Both the position numbers and the translations under genes were made by a program. From Gyromitra esculenta (lineage: Eukaryota; Ascomycota; Pezizomycetes; Pezizales; Discinaceae): a stretch of 64,000 nt of DNA. Location of the stretch: positions 2,108,001 through 2,172,000 of the forward strand of contig JBCAML010000005.1 in assembly GCA_038503075.1 (NCBI GenBank), written 5' to 3'. Positions 31,701-43,226 of this stretch are shown piece after piece (positions within the stretch are counted from its first letter, which is position 1; each line of letters opens with the position of its first letter). The notes under the pieces are model-generated. The model had not been told where the DNA came from. It saw only the letters and a program-made list of their open reading frames with translations, and ran no database searches.

Positions 31701-34167
31701 ATGGCCCCCCCAGTGCTACATGAAGTCAATATCGATCCCATGGGCAACCTCGTTATCATATCGAAGGCTGCTGATGGGGCGGATTCTTATCACTTCCGTG
31801 TCTCCAGCAAAGCTCTCGCTCTCGCTTCTCCAACTTTTGCATCCCTTTTTCCTAGTCACGCTGCTCATGCTGGCCATTATCAGATCATTCTCCACGGCGA
31901 CGCCCCACAGACCGTAGGGACGCTTCTTGAACTCTGTCATTTTAAACGCACGTCTCCGCTGCCCCATGCACCGCTTGGAGGACTCTACCGTCTCGCTGTT
32001 TTGTCTCAGAAATATGCAATTACTGCTCCTCTTGTGCCCTGGATTACAATTTGGGCTGAGCCGCTTCATGTACTTGAAAAATTAGATTTTAGCAAGGGAA
32101 GTGAGCTCAAGACGTGGCTGACAATTGCTTGCGTCTATAAGCAAAGCCAGTTGTTCCAGAAAATTACAAAGCAGGCTATCGTCACAGGTAGCGACATATC
32201 TCTGGACCAGTCAACTTTACGCTGGGAATCTCCCTATAGCGATATCCTTGGTATGTCAATTTACCCCTCCCATTATTTTTGTGACGCTTGCTTATCTATC
32301 TCTCTTGAATATAGAGAGGATTTCTCCTGAACGCATTAGTGCCCTCTCTAAACTTATTGCGAGAGCTCTGGGCCTACTTGGACATTATCGTACTACCGAA
32401 TCAATCTGCCAAGAGCCCACTAATGCCGAACAATGTGATGCCGTTTTGTTGGGCTCGGTCCTTAAAGGGCTCATGAATCTTGGTATTTACCAACCCATTC
32501 CAGTAGCTCCTTATCCAGGGATGACGGTCATGGGTCTTGTGAAGAGGATCCAGGAGTTCCCGTTTATGTGGTATCCAGCTCATGACGCCTCCTGCGGCAA
32601 GAGAATCAAGGATGAACTGATGGATATCATGAAAGATGTGGAAGAAATCTTAAATGAGACCAAGGGGTTTAACTTGAATAGTTTTGAGACTAAAAAGAGG
32701 ACTGGACAAGTCGAAGGCTTGGTTCTTACCGCAGTGGATGACTTCAATAATGGTATTCAGGCGCATGAGCAACAGGAGCGGAATGAAGCGGAGGAACCCC
32801 AGAGTGAAGTTAATGATGAGGTCGAAGGGGAAACTCTACATAAGAATGGGAATTTAGCTGATACCACTAGCTTTGACACTGAGTCGGATTGTGGAGGGAG
32901 TACTACTTCCGTATTGGCTTTGAATGGGGTGTCTATTGGGGAGAGGGAGAGATTTGAGGGAGTCAGAGAGACCATAACCAATCTCCAGACTCAGGAATCT
33001 TTAGATCGTGGGAGGTTGGGTCGAGATTCTAGAATATGTCTAGGGGAAGAAGAGAGACCGGAATGGAATCAAAATGTGGAAGTTGATGTAGTCAATCCAT
33101 CATCCATGGAAGAGCAGGAGGAAAATAATTACGAGGCCCAAGAAAGGGATTCTGAGATTGCTGATGCCACACCCGATAAACAAAAGGAAAAGCTAAGACC
33201 GACAGCAGAGAATTTTGTCCCCTCATTCACACTGGGGCCTCCTCCTCCCGAGCGAAGTTCTCGCTATATTTCTCGCAACCGAAAAAAACCGCCCGCAATG
33301 CTCAAACCAATCCCTGGTCAACATCTCTCAGCTAGGGCTAATGCTGAAGCTAGAGGTCAAGTCTGGGAGGCTCCTGGCCTCGAATTAGTACAGAAATATC
33401 AGAGGGGGCCCCGTTTCCCATTTCATCCCGAAGTTACTGTTGGGGATGTATCCGACACAGATCACACAATAGAAATCAAACGCCTTAAGGACAGCTTCCC
33501 CCACCTTGATAACAAATTAATTGTCGAGTTTCTCCGTCATAGTGCGTGGAGTTCGCAAGATGCGATGATGATGCTGCGCGGTGATGGGGTGCCCATGAAT
33601 TCCTCTAATAGAGATGGAGTATCAGCTGAGGCTAGTTGCGCCGCCTCGGAGCGCACTTCTCTTTCCACGGAAGAACGTAGTACTTATCCTCCTCAGCAGC
33701 CCCTCGAAGAGTCTACTGCTACCGCTAGCAAACCTCCTTCCATCGATTCCACCACCAGCACCATCATTCACCGTGAGGTTGATGACATCCCTAGGGTATC
33801 TAAGTCCATCCCACACCATGAAACCATTAGTATCTCTCGTCTCATCACTGGCGATCACAGTTCCAGTGTTGCGGATAATAACCCTCGGTTTTGGCCAGAA
33901 GTGGATAGGGTACTTGTTTTACGAGGGGTTAAACTTCAAGAGAACTCTGTTGCCATCAAGAAGCTGCTTGCGATGTTCCCACGTGCGAGGGCAGATAAGG
34001 GATTCATTGATGTGCTTTATCGGTCTGGATGGGATACCGAAAAGGCAGCGAGGAAGTTGGAGGATATGGGTTTGATAAGAAACGATGCTGAGGGTGACAG
34101 GGATGCGAAATCAGAGCCAAAGTTGAAGAGGAAAGGGAAAGGGAAGGCGAAGGCGAAGGCGATCTAG
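31701..34167 (+). CDS. BTB/POZ-like protein B with two C-terminal CUE/UBA-like domains
   Basis: Two exons, 31701-32250 and 32315-34167, across a 64-nt GTATGT...ATAG intron in phase 1; 800 aa. Residues about 1-125 are a BTB-like fold (VNIDPMGNLVIIS, FRVSSKALALASPTFASLF, YRLAVLSQKYAITAPLVPW). Residues 125-340 match protein A, including DAVLLGSVLKGLMNLGIYQP and VAPYPGMTVMGLV. A long acidic disordered linker follows. Two short helical domains end the protein: 569-607 (IKRLKDSFPHLDNKLIVEFLRHSAW) and 729-766 (IKKLLAMFPRARADKGFIDVLYRSGW). Both fit the CUE/UBA pattern with the MFP-like turn and a distal leucine/acidic helix. The C-terminus is a Lys/Gly basic tail. Inferred role: a BTB adaptor able to bind ubiquitin, perhaps in a Cullin3-type complex. 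Neither ubiquitin nor cullin binding is shown. Confidence 0.85.
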
Positions 34168-35095
34168 AGAAAAGAATAAGCTAGGAGATAAACAACGATC
34201 CAAATGGAAAGAAGCTGATTAGTCGGTTGGCATGGCTTCTAAGTTGGATAATGGATTTTGTAAAGCGTAACACTTCTGAGAAATTTCTGGAGAGATAGAA
34301 AATATTCGAACAACCCATGTTCGCTGTAATCTAGGAAATTCGAAGGCGTCGAATATACGCTGTTTCCAGGGAGTTTTTCTTATTTTTTCCTTAGACAAGG
34401 TTTGGCCGTAGATGCTGAACCTACACGCAGTAGTGAGTGGAGGGTCTCTCTATGATCATCAGCAAGGCGATACCGGTAAACAATTGAAACTTGTTTTACA
34501 GGAATTGTGTTAGCACTGCTATAGATATGAATAATATGTAGTATCCTCGAAGTTAATCGCGTGGGGTGTGGCGCCTAGTGCGCGCCTCCAGCTCTAAACT
34601 CCTTTTGTGATTGATGCGCCAGCAGACCACTGCCCAAGCTACCAGTAGTATTATACCAATCACACTGTACCTCACCCACCGGTCCCACCATTAGCATTTG
34701 TTACTACTACCAGATGTATTGTATTTCTTTTGTATTTCTTTTTGTCTAGGAGGGTTTGGAGAGTAGGGTTTTATTCAAGCCATAACTTCGGTTACATGCG
34801 ATATTCTTGTACCCATAAAAACAATGAAACGATGATTTAACAAGAAAAAAAGGCTTAGGCTTTACGCTTCTTTTACAAGCATTTTGAAAATGTAAACTAA
34901 AAACCATCGCAAACTAGCCTCTAGATCTATACAGTGGAGAGAAAGAGAAAAAGGAAACCCGTATGCAACTAGCAAGTATCTTGAAGCAACAAACCAATGT
35001 ATTTTCGCCCTGCTCCGGACAGACACTGAGACACAGCAGAACAATCAATCAGTCGCCTATCCTCTAACCTCCAGTACCGAGACCATAGCGTCCGG
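34168..35095. other. 3' flank and spacer
   Basis: No gene supported. AT-rich with T runs. The frame at 34862-35044 on the reverse strand has no recognised domain. Confidence 0.45.
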
Positions 35096-35290
35096 CTACA
35101 TTGGATCGACTATCTTGTTGCATTCTTTTAGGCCATAACCTTCCGCGGGATGTCCGGCAAGGCCACAGACTATAGCGTACAATGCAGGGTCCATCTTGGT
35201 GCCCATCCGGTTGCTGAGGTCTTTGGTATCCTTACGGAGGCCTTTGATCTCTGATTTCATCTCTTTCAATCCTGTCTCAAGGTGTTCGAG
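35096..35290 (-). pseudogene. Coiled-coil gene remnant or terminal exon
   Basis: Reverse-strand open frame of 64 codons with a heptad-like helix (LEHLETGLKEMKSEIKGL, RKDTKDLSNRMG) followed by a short tail ending CNKIVDPM and a stop. The composition is protein-like. Immediately upstream the frame is closed by TAG at about 35291-35293, and no clear acceptor or further exon was found. It is either the last exon of an unmodelled gene or a decayed gene end. Confidence 0.35.
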
Positions 35291-35299
35291 CTATCGCTC

Positions 35300-36405
35300 C
35301 CATACTGTCTCCTCTAGCACACTATTCTATCCGTTTCAGGATAACATTCTATCCGAACCAGGACAACCATGGGTGTTCTATCTCCAACCACATGATAGAC
35401 ACGTGAGTCTCACTTTAGCAGAGCTCACTGGAGTGATCCTGATCACCCTGTGTGACTAGTGGGTTCGAAGACGGTAGTGGTGAGCACCCGTAGGCTTGAA
35501 CGCTTGCTTGCTAAGGAATTTGAACGTGACTGTGACTACGTTTCACTGCTCGTGAATTCAGCAAGCCAGTCTTCAATACTCTAGTTAGTGGGGATAGTGT
35601 GACATTAAACGGACTCACCTTGCTATTGTGCAATATTTGTCTTTTTGTATACTCTTGTCTTCGCTGCTGCTTCTCGGGTGGGGGGAGTTGCTGCCTCTCT
35701 CGTCTTTAGTTGCTGGAAGGCTGAATGCTGGAAAACGCAAAGGGTCTAATATGCAGTATTCTTGAGAACGTTCTTGTCGGAAGTTGCCGAGCGGAACGCT
35801 GCAGAGTCGCCTTGGCGGAGCGATGACGCGAAGATGCGATGCAGGGGCAGAATAGCGGGTATGTATGCAACGTTGAGTTTGGCACGATCGCGATAAGCAC
35901 GTGGGTATCCTTGCTCCTGGTTGAGGAGGAAACCTCTACTTACAATGCCAGCGTACTACATAGCGACAAACGCCTCTAGCATAGAGGAATGCTTCGCTTC
36001 CGGAAAAGTGTGGCGCTACAGCCTTGCCTTTGTTCTGACCATGGGCCTTGCTCGCTGAGTATATTCTCCATCTACGCTTCGCTTTGGTGGGAAGGGTGCC
36101 CGAAACGCCATAGTGATATCGCGAGATCAATTAATTAGGTACGTAATTCGCCCAGTTGATGAATTAAAAATAGGTACGAACAATCCACAGTCCATACTTG
36201 CTTCTTATAGAACGGTTTCTCCACTCATTTCATCTATACCTTGCTCGCTACACTACAAACTCTTTGCCATCATCTGGAGGCGTAATAAGTTCGGGCTTAG
36301 CATCACGAATACATGTATCGATGAATCCATCACTGTCAATAGCATCTTGCTGACGCTTCTGGTCAAAATACTTCCGTACGTTCTGTGGAGAGAGCCGTCG
36401 AGCTA
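35300..36405. other. Gene-free stretch, possible tail of the HNH gene
   Basis: No separate gene supported. The reverse-strand frame at 36248-36454 overlaps the end of the HNH gene in another frame and reads like protein (RRLSPQNVRKYFDQKRQQ). It may be the original C-terminus after a frameshift. Confidence 0.4.
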
Positions 36406-37534
36406 TCATATCGTAACTCGGGAGCCCGGAATACGGGGCTTGCATGCTATGCACATAGCTTGATGTGGTATCGCCGGAGAGAAGAAGGCCGGGTCTGCGA
36501 ACAGCCTTGACTGCTTGTCGAACCTTTCCTGCGCTAACGGACCTTCTTGAATCTCAGTCGTCATATCTATCCCTAGTTGGAAGCCATGCTCAAAGACCGG
36601 CTCCGCGGCCCCTCTCGTGTTTGCGAGCACCGATCGCCTAAAGTGCCACCGAGGGTGTTGATCTGACACACGATGAGGATTCACAGGATTACGACAGATA
36701 GGATCAAGGGTCCTCCCATCCACATCAAAGGTATCGATACCAAGCTCGGTGATTTTGTACTCGTCCTTTTACCAGTAAGTGTAAAATAGCGAATCGTGGA
36801 GAAGCACTCACAACTGGGTTCGCCGATATGAGGTATCGATTAAACAGCTGGTGAATGGTTGCTTGTAACATAAACCCATTCTGACGTGAATTGATTCTCA
36901 AGGCCCCCGCATTGTCATCCGTATCCGTAGTCCACCTACCGTAACCCCACTCAATCCACAGATTCTCCCCCTCCGAGGGAAAGATATGAGCTACCTCGAA
37001 ACCAGCCGATATATTCGGATTCCTATGCACTCGGCCTGAGATGACACATTTACTTCGCGATTGCGAATTCCGGTACGGAAGGTATCTCCACGGTCAGATA
37101 CACTATGTGAGATGAAGCGGTAGACCCACAGTTCGTCACTGGCTTGCATTTCGCCTTACCAGTTAGCTCAGAAACATTTGCACCTGCATGGTACTCAGCT
37201 TACCTTCACACCTGGCCATATAGTCTCCCGGATCGAGACGAGTATCAACCATTGAGACAGCCCTTCCGGTATTCTTCGTAGAGATGTGAATTTTGATAGT
37301 AGTGACAAAGTCAACGTCAAGTATCATAAGAAAGTTCCTCTCGGTAATGGATCCGTTCTGTATTAGGCCTCCCAAGACGACATCCGGATTGGCTTCATCA
37401 AAGAAGCGGGCATTGCGAAAATGAGAGCGATGCCCAGACATCGTATAATGGTTGAGTGAACTCCGTTTGTCGTCTGTGCTGTCTCCATCTTTCAAATGGT
37501 TGATGGTGTTGAAGGGATTTTGTCTCTTCTCCAT
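36406..37534 (-). CDS. HNH nuclease-like protein (HNH_2 type)
   Basis: Inferred exons 37534-37204, 37142-36814 and 36759-36406; introns of 61 and 54 nt with GTAAGC and GTGAGT donors; 337 aa. The family is large in filamentous ascomycetes. Recognisable blocks: FFDEANPDVVLGGLIQNGS-ITERNFL, RFISHSVSDRGDTFRTGIRNR, FEVAHIFPSEGENLW, YGRWTTDTDDNAG, RINSRQNGFMLQATIHQLFNRYL, then DGRTLDPICRNPVNPHRVSD and RRSVLANTRGAAEPVFEHGF. The His-Asn-His set (AHIFP, INSRQNG, IHQLF) is intact. The CVISG-like strand usually found before the first His is replaced by EVNVSSQAECIG. No nuclease activity is known for these proteins as far as I recall. The start at 37534 is the first ATG after a stop, so the N-terminus is uncertain. 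The C-terminus may be frameshifted. Confidence 0.65.
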
Positions 37535-39159
37535 TGGAGAGACGGAGACCAGCTCCGAATCTGGGAACAGTCTTGACTGCTTGCCGGCTGAGGTGTCTGA
37601 ACATTTTTGTCACCTCGACTGCTGCTTGCTTGCTTGCTTGTTCACTGAAACTGCTGAGTGCTCTCCGGCGGGGTCGTGATGTTGATTGCTGCTGCTTCAC
37701 TCGCTGCTTCTCTGATGGTGGGGTTGAAGAAGCTCTGCTACTTGCCAATCAAGTACAGGGATACTCACGTGCTTATCGCGGCCCTGCCAAGCCCCACTCT
37801 TCCGCTATTTTATCCCTGCGTCCATCTTCGCGGCATCGTTCCAACTTCTAATCCCTGCACCCGGGACGTTCTGGGAGCTCGGGCGCGAGGGCAATTCTAG
37901 CGACAGGTGATGGTGCGGGTAAGAGATACCGGTTCTTCTTCGCCCTTCACAGCTCCCTATAAAGCCTGATAAAAAATACCTATGGACTGTGATCAAAACC
38001 CCGGAATGTGGTTACAACCGCGTATACACCTCACCTAAATCTTGACTTGATGCAACTTAGCATCTGGAGATATCTCTTAGAGCTAATCTAATATTTTATA
38101 TTATATAACTAATTACTGTGGGAAGCGCGTGCCAGTGTTGGCTGTCAATGATCCTATTCTGGGTTTTTAGTTACAACCCAAGAATAGATTCATAAATACG
38201 AAATAAAGACTCCGGAGTGTTTTTCTAAATGCTAGCCTGAGTCAATATACCGTTGGGGCTTGTCAGAAGAGCTATTATCCTGCACTTTCATACAAAGGAT
38301 CCGCTGTAGCTAGCACCATAGCCTAGGCTTAGGGTTGAACGTGCCGAATGATAAAATGAATAAATAAATAACCCACCATAGCTACCTGATCATGTTAGCA
38401 CTCCAAGACTCTTGGCTCATGGTATACATATATCTTGAGTAAACGAAGGACGTTACGTATACTAATATACTCTACCCTATTCGCAATATATAATCTGTAG
38501 CTACACACTGCGATCCGCTGTGCTAAGGGTGGGCTAAGAAGACTTGTCTTCTCTCGCTACCTGATGGAGAATATTTTCCCTCTCATCTAATAATAAGTAC
38601 AAATGATAAAGCCCCTGCTTGTGCATATGCATATGCACTGTGAATTTAAAACAAAATCATTGGCCAGGTTCGGATTCCTCTGAAAATATTTCAGGTCTTT
38701 TGACAGAGGGGTATCTGATTCTCTTCCGTGCCATGAGTCAGAATATGTCATCTATGAAGTGAATATTTTCACTACATAGAGGGGCTCACTGAGCTCTCGA
38801 GTGGGTTATTGCTCCATCCTTTTATTTATGCAAACTAATCAAGAGAGGTAGATAGATAACTTAGGGGAGGACATAATATATACATTTGGTAGGCCTGATT
38901 GGTGGATAGATCAAGATAATAACTATCATCAATTTTTCAGTTTGGATTCAAGTGCTCATGCCAAAACATAGATCGTGCAACTGCCACCTGCCTACCTGTC
39001 TGCAAAAAGTATTTTAAATCACTTGTACTAAATATACTTCTACTAGATCTAATAATTTGCGGCTGAAATCGAGTAGCCCCTCAGAATGTGCAGTTTAAAG
39101 GAATGCTTGGCGCATATATAATAACACTTTATGGAAAAGATATTCCCTAGACTGGTGAA
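37535..39159. other. Gene-free stretch
   Basis: No gene supported. Reverse-strand codons up to 37748 (MASSRASSTPPSEKQRV...) precede the HNH gene but are in another frame. A (CTTG)n run lies at 37622-37640. Confidence 0.45.
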
Positions 39160-39268
39160 ACGTGCAGATTCCCCGGAAAATGATTGGGGTCCCGCATAGG
39201 TGCTGAAGCAAAGCGGCTGAACCCGCACCACATACTTCCTGCCTCTAGAATGCGGGGAATCCGCACGT
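39160..39268. repeat. Inverted repeat upstream of the lectin gene
   Basis: Arms ACGTGCRGATTCCCCG at 39160-39175 and its reverse complement at 39253-39268, 16 bp with one mismatch, separated by 77 bases. It lies about 145 bases before the lectin ATG. It could be a short foldback element or a pair of regulatory sites; no protein-binding consensus is recognised. Confidence 0.6.
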
Positions 39269-39413
39269 CTACTAATTCAAGATATAAGAAAGAGGGGTTT
39301 CCCCTCTTCCTGGGCGGAATAGACGAAGTCTCTTCAACCTGCGCTACTCATTCCGCAATAACACGATAGAAATAGTCGATCAATCAATCAGCATACAGCA
39401 TAACATAAGCAAC

Positions 39414-39929
39414 ATGTCTGGTCCAGTTTTTTACTATCGTTTGACAAATGACTACAACGGACCTAACTGGGCACTCGATGTCGTCCCCGACAATTCAGGC
39501 GAACTTAGCATAGCAAGAACTGGCGATTTCTCCGGCCAGTACTGGAAGCTTGTCCCCGTGAACGGTCACGTGGGCAAGTACTACCTGCGAACGCTATACA
39601 AGGGAGAAGAGCTGTCCCTCGATATCGTCAACGATGGCACAAATGACAGAGTCCACCTTGCGGCAACGGGTAACTACAGCGGGCAATTTTGGACGTTCCA
39701 CAAGATTAGCCCTGAGGGTACGACGTTCCGGTTGAGTACAGACTTTACGGGTCCAAACAAGTTCCTTGATGTCTTTAGGTACGTTATATATCTATTTACC
39801 TGCGAATTGTGGTAGGGGTGATCAATTGACTTGTGAGCTTGGTATAGTGACAAGATGAAACCGAGAATGTCGACTGGAAATCTAACTGGGACGAATTGGC
39901 AACTGACCGTAGTAAGGATTGATAATTAA
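39414..39929 (+). CDS. Ricin-B-type beta-trefoil lectin-like protein
   Basis: Two exons, 39414-39778 and 39848-39929, across a 69-nt GTACGT...TATAG intron in phase 2; 148 aa. Three trefoil units each end in a Q/N-x-W position: GQYWKLVP, GQFWTFHK and TNWQLTV. Each starts with a fold-typical strand such as YYRLTNDYNGPNWALDVV, YYLRTLYKGEELSLDIV and FRLSTDFTGPNKFLDVF. These are sugar-binding folds; here it stands alone with no enzymatic or pore-forming partner. No signal peptide, so cytosolic or unconventionally released. Fungal members of this kind are often thought to be defence or storage lectins, but the ligand is unknown. Splicing restores the third QxW-like motif, which supports the model. 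Confidence 0.85.
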
Positions 39930-40875
39930 ATGCCTAGGTAAAAGGCATATACAAGGAGTAATGGATTTGGTAAGTATCATATCTAAGGTGTCGAAATCGT
40001 TTGAGCAACGCGGACAGGATTAACTGGTAGCGATAGCGCAACAGGGAAAAGTATGCATTTGAGGTGCTCATTACAGGGTAGGATGAGGTTACTGTGTGAT
40101 TTTGGGATTGCGGAGGACTTTCCGGCTGAAGGGGGCCACTGGGGGCAAGCCTGCTGAAGGCGAAGCTGAGTATTATTGGAATATCTATTTTTATTTAGTT
40201 AGAACAAATACTAGGTATTTACTCGTAAGCTATTAAGCGTAACTAGAGCCTAGAGTAGGCAGAGCGAACGTTGAGCGAAACCAGAGGCTTAACGCCACTT
40301 GTGCCGGAACACATGAATTCCTTAGCCGTTAGAGACCTTTGCGAAAAAAAGGTAAGATTCTGAGTGGCGCGGGGCTCGATGCTCTTCTTTCTTTGCATTC
40401 GATCTTTTGTCTGATGTCGATCAGAATGCAAAATGGCAACCAACAGGTTATTCAACTTCTCATAGGTAGCCTAGTGAAAGCGAGTCATTATGGGATAAAC
40501 TCATTTATCTATTCCTCACACTCGCATCTCCCTAAAGTATGTTCTTAGAGAAGAATATTTAGTTTTGAAGTTTTGGCTATGATCAGGAAAATTCACATTG
40601 ATCATGCAAAATCACTCGATTTTGCTATAAAAATATTGTTGTAATATTGGGGCACGTATATATGCCTAGGGAAGAGCAGAAGACTCGGTTGCTTGTATTA
40701 TTTGTTTCTCTACAGGCTGGCAGCGTGCCCCCGTCTCTATGCTGGTATAATAGGTCTCTCGAACTTCCTGAGTGCCCCTGGGTTCGGGCCTATGTCTCTT
40801 ACTAATTTCCGTCTCCGAGCCTTCACCGAGAGCTCACCCGGAGGCCCCACATTAAGAAGTTTCTCCAACAAATAT
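39930..40875. other. Gene-free stretch
   Basis: No gene supported. One octamer ATCACTCG lies at 40611-40618 within CAAAATCACTCGATTTTG, itself nearly palindromic. Confidence 0.45.
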
Positions 40876-41146
40876 TGTTGAGTAGAATGAATATATATTG
40901 GATCTGCGCAATGCGGTGAGGAAGAGAAGAGAGAGGTGAACCAAAGAGCGGGCACAGGGTCCCTATATATATGTACTCCTTGTAAAGCCATATAAGCCGG
41001 GCTATATGAGGTTTTTTGGGCGCCGAATAGATCGGCCCGAGGAACCCCTATAGCTATTGTAGCTAAGACTTCTAGCTGAGCCGGTATTCGGTCGGAGGAC
41101 GTGAACCCTAAGAAACTTATAGATAGATATATACGATATATCCAAA
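40876..41146. mobile_element. Possible solo LTR
   Basis: A segment beginning TGTTGAGTAGAATG and ending near ATATATCCAAA is flanked by the 5-mer AATAT on both sides (40871-40875 and 41147-41151). It contains a TATATATA box-like run at about 40970. The end does not close with the standard CA, and no second LTR or internal retroelement genes are seen. Tentative. Confidence 0.3.
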
Positions 41147-42395
41147 AATATTTGTTAGAAATAGCTTCCTAATTTGTATGGAAGACTTTGAGGCCGGGCG
41201 AGCTCTTGGCAGGCTCGGTGGAGCTGAGGAATAGGGTAAAGTGCATGTATGTACCTTGGGGCAAGAAGATCTAGAAAGTAGTATATATATATAAGGAGGG
41301 GAAGACACAGCTTTCTCCGCAGGTAATTGAGCTACGGCGCCTAGTGTTTTAAAACATCCTTGCCTTAAAACGATATCCTAGCGCGCCCTAAATATTCTTA
41401 TTTAACTAGAGGTAAACATGTCAATAAACTCCCCGTTTATATAGGTATAGCAAGTATCGCGAGGATGGACCCTATCGTATCTCGCACGAGGGCAAAACGA
41501 AGCTCTCTCTAAATAATCTAGCCTTGCAGCCATACATCTTGAAATCTGTAAGAAGGGGCTAGCGCAAGAGTCCTTAATGAAGCAGAATCTCTGGTTGTTG
41601 GTGATTTTTCTGTGCCTTTCACCATCCTGGCTGTACGGGCAATTCCAAGTTAGTGATCTACCAATTGCAATCAGGAGAGAGCAAAAAACGAGAGATAAGC
41701 TTAAGGGAAAGCAAATGAGCAACCACGACAAAGTGAAACAAGTCTTCTCGCGGTTAGCTCGCTATCGAACCTTCCCGTCTGCGTGAGCTTATCTTAACCG
41801 CAGATGTCATCTTGTCCCCCTCTTACTACAGTCCATGTCACTATAGCGTTCTGAACGGGCAATAAGAAGGATCACTTCGCTGGGGAGGTCAAGGAGGATA
41901 TGGCGGTAGCAGGCGCTTGGAGTACTGCGCTACGGAGGGCTACATATGTTTAGGAAGCTGCATTTCAACCCTAGCCCTGTGGCTGACGCCCAGCCAACTG
42001 CAATCGATTACCTAGTCTCGTGACCAGTCCCAACGCAGTAAGCTACCTATGGCAGCAGGCGGGGGCCTATCGATTGCTGAATATTCAACGAGAGAAACCC
42101 GGAGACTGAGACTTGGCGCTGGGCACAACACAGCATCGTACGATCCAGCCCGAACGCCTCCACGAAGCCTTGGGACAAGCTCGCACATCTCGCATTCTCG
42201 CGTTTATCGCTGCACACACATAACCGGGCCTTGGACTCTGCACCGGTGGCTTGGGCACGGCACGATACAGCCAGACGGCAGGCAGGAGAGATGCATTCTC
42301 GAATCCGTGGGAATACATAAGTAGGGCTCTGCCCCTTCTACTCCTTGCGCGGGATATCAAACTATTTCGTCAACCGAGGCAAACCATTCCGGCAG
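41147..42395. other. Gene-free stretch before the F-box/ankyrin gene
   Basis: No gene supported. The 69-codon frame at 41577-41786 starts with a signal-like segment (LWLLVIFLCLSPSWLYG) but overlaps a longer reverse frame and has no cysteine pattern. GC content rises after about 41990. Confidence 0.4.
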
Positions 42396-43226
42396 ATGGC
42401 GCTCCTCAGCCTCCCCAACGAGCTCCTCCTCCTCATCGCCGAGCCTCTCGGCCAAACGGATCTCAATTCCCTCATCCAAACAAACAGTCAGCTCTGCTCC
42501 CTTCTGACTCCACGGCTCCATGCACTCGCCGTGCGAGATCGGGATAGCTATACAGCGCTCCAGTGGGCTGTATGGAATAGCTATGAGCCACTTGCTAGAA
42601 TCGTGCTAGACCAGGGCGCAGATGTCAATTTCTGCTTCCCGGCGGAAGACCCCGAAAGGGTTCATATGGCGCCGCTTCAACTGGCCGCGCACACCGCAAA
42701 CGAGAGCATGGTCAAGCTGCTGCTGCAATACGGAGCCGACGTCGCAGCCCGCACCCCGAGTAAGGCTACAGCGCTGCACTGGGCTGCCAGGAGCGGTTCT
42801 GAGGATATCGTAACCGCGTTGCTGCAGCACGGCGCAGACGTCTCCGCTGTTGACGAGTCCGGGAACACGCCGCTGCTCTGGGCGATCGGAAGCAGTTTCG
42901 AGAATATCGTCAAGATCCTGGTCGAGAATGGCGCGGATCTCTCTTTAACAAAGAGGGGGAGAACACCGCTTCACTGGGCGGCACGGTTCGCGAGCGAGAC
43001 GATAGTTAGGTTGTTGTTGGAGTACGGAGTTGATCCTTCCGTTCGCGATGCTGCTGCAGGGCGAACAGCACTAGAATGGGCTACCTTTGAGGGACACGAG
43101 GAGACAGCCAGAGCGCTATTGGAGAATGGAGGGAATACTACTAGCCCACGACCACACCCAGTGAATCTCAAGCGGCCATTGCATAAAGCTGGCCAGGCTC
43201 CACGTTATAGTTGCATCCGATCTTGA
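42396..43226 (+). CDS. F-box-like/ankyrin-repeat protein
   Basis: Single exon, 276 aa from the ATG at 42396. An in-frame ATG at 42345 exists, but the F-box-like motif starts right at the later one: MALLSLPNELLLLIAEPLGQ with DLNSLIQTNSQLCSLLTPRL, residues 1-45. About six ankyrin repeats follow (for example YTALQWAVWNSYEPLARIVL, APLQLAAHTANESMVKLLL, TALHWAARSGSEDIVTALL, TPLLWAIGSSFENIVKILV, TPLHWAARFASETIVRLLL, TALEWATFEGHEETARALL). F-box proteins commonly recruit substrates to SCF ubiquitin ligases and ankyrin repeats bind partners; the target is unknown. Such genes are often numerous and fast-changing in fungi. Confidence 0.87.
   Translation: MALLSLPNELLLLIAEPLGQTDLNSLIQTNSQLCSLLTPRLHALAVRDRDSYTALQWAVWNSYEPLARIVLDQGADVNFCFPAEDPERVHMAPLQLAAHTANESMVKLLLQYGADVAARTPSKATALHWAARSGSEDIVTALLQHGADVSAVDESGNTPLLWAIGSSFENIVKILVENGADLSLTKRGRTPLHWAARFASETIVRLLLEYGVDPSVRDAAAGRTALEWATFEGHEETARALLENGGNTTSPRPHPVNLKRPLHKAGQAPRYSCIRS

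Noticed and set aside
35196..35459. 87-codon forward frame
   Set aside because: Antisense to the coiled-coil remnant, which has the more protein-like composition.
41577..41786. Small frame with a signal-like N-terminus
   Set aside because: No cysteine pattern, short, overlapped by a longer reverse frame of equal quality; not enough to call a secreted protein.
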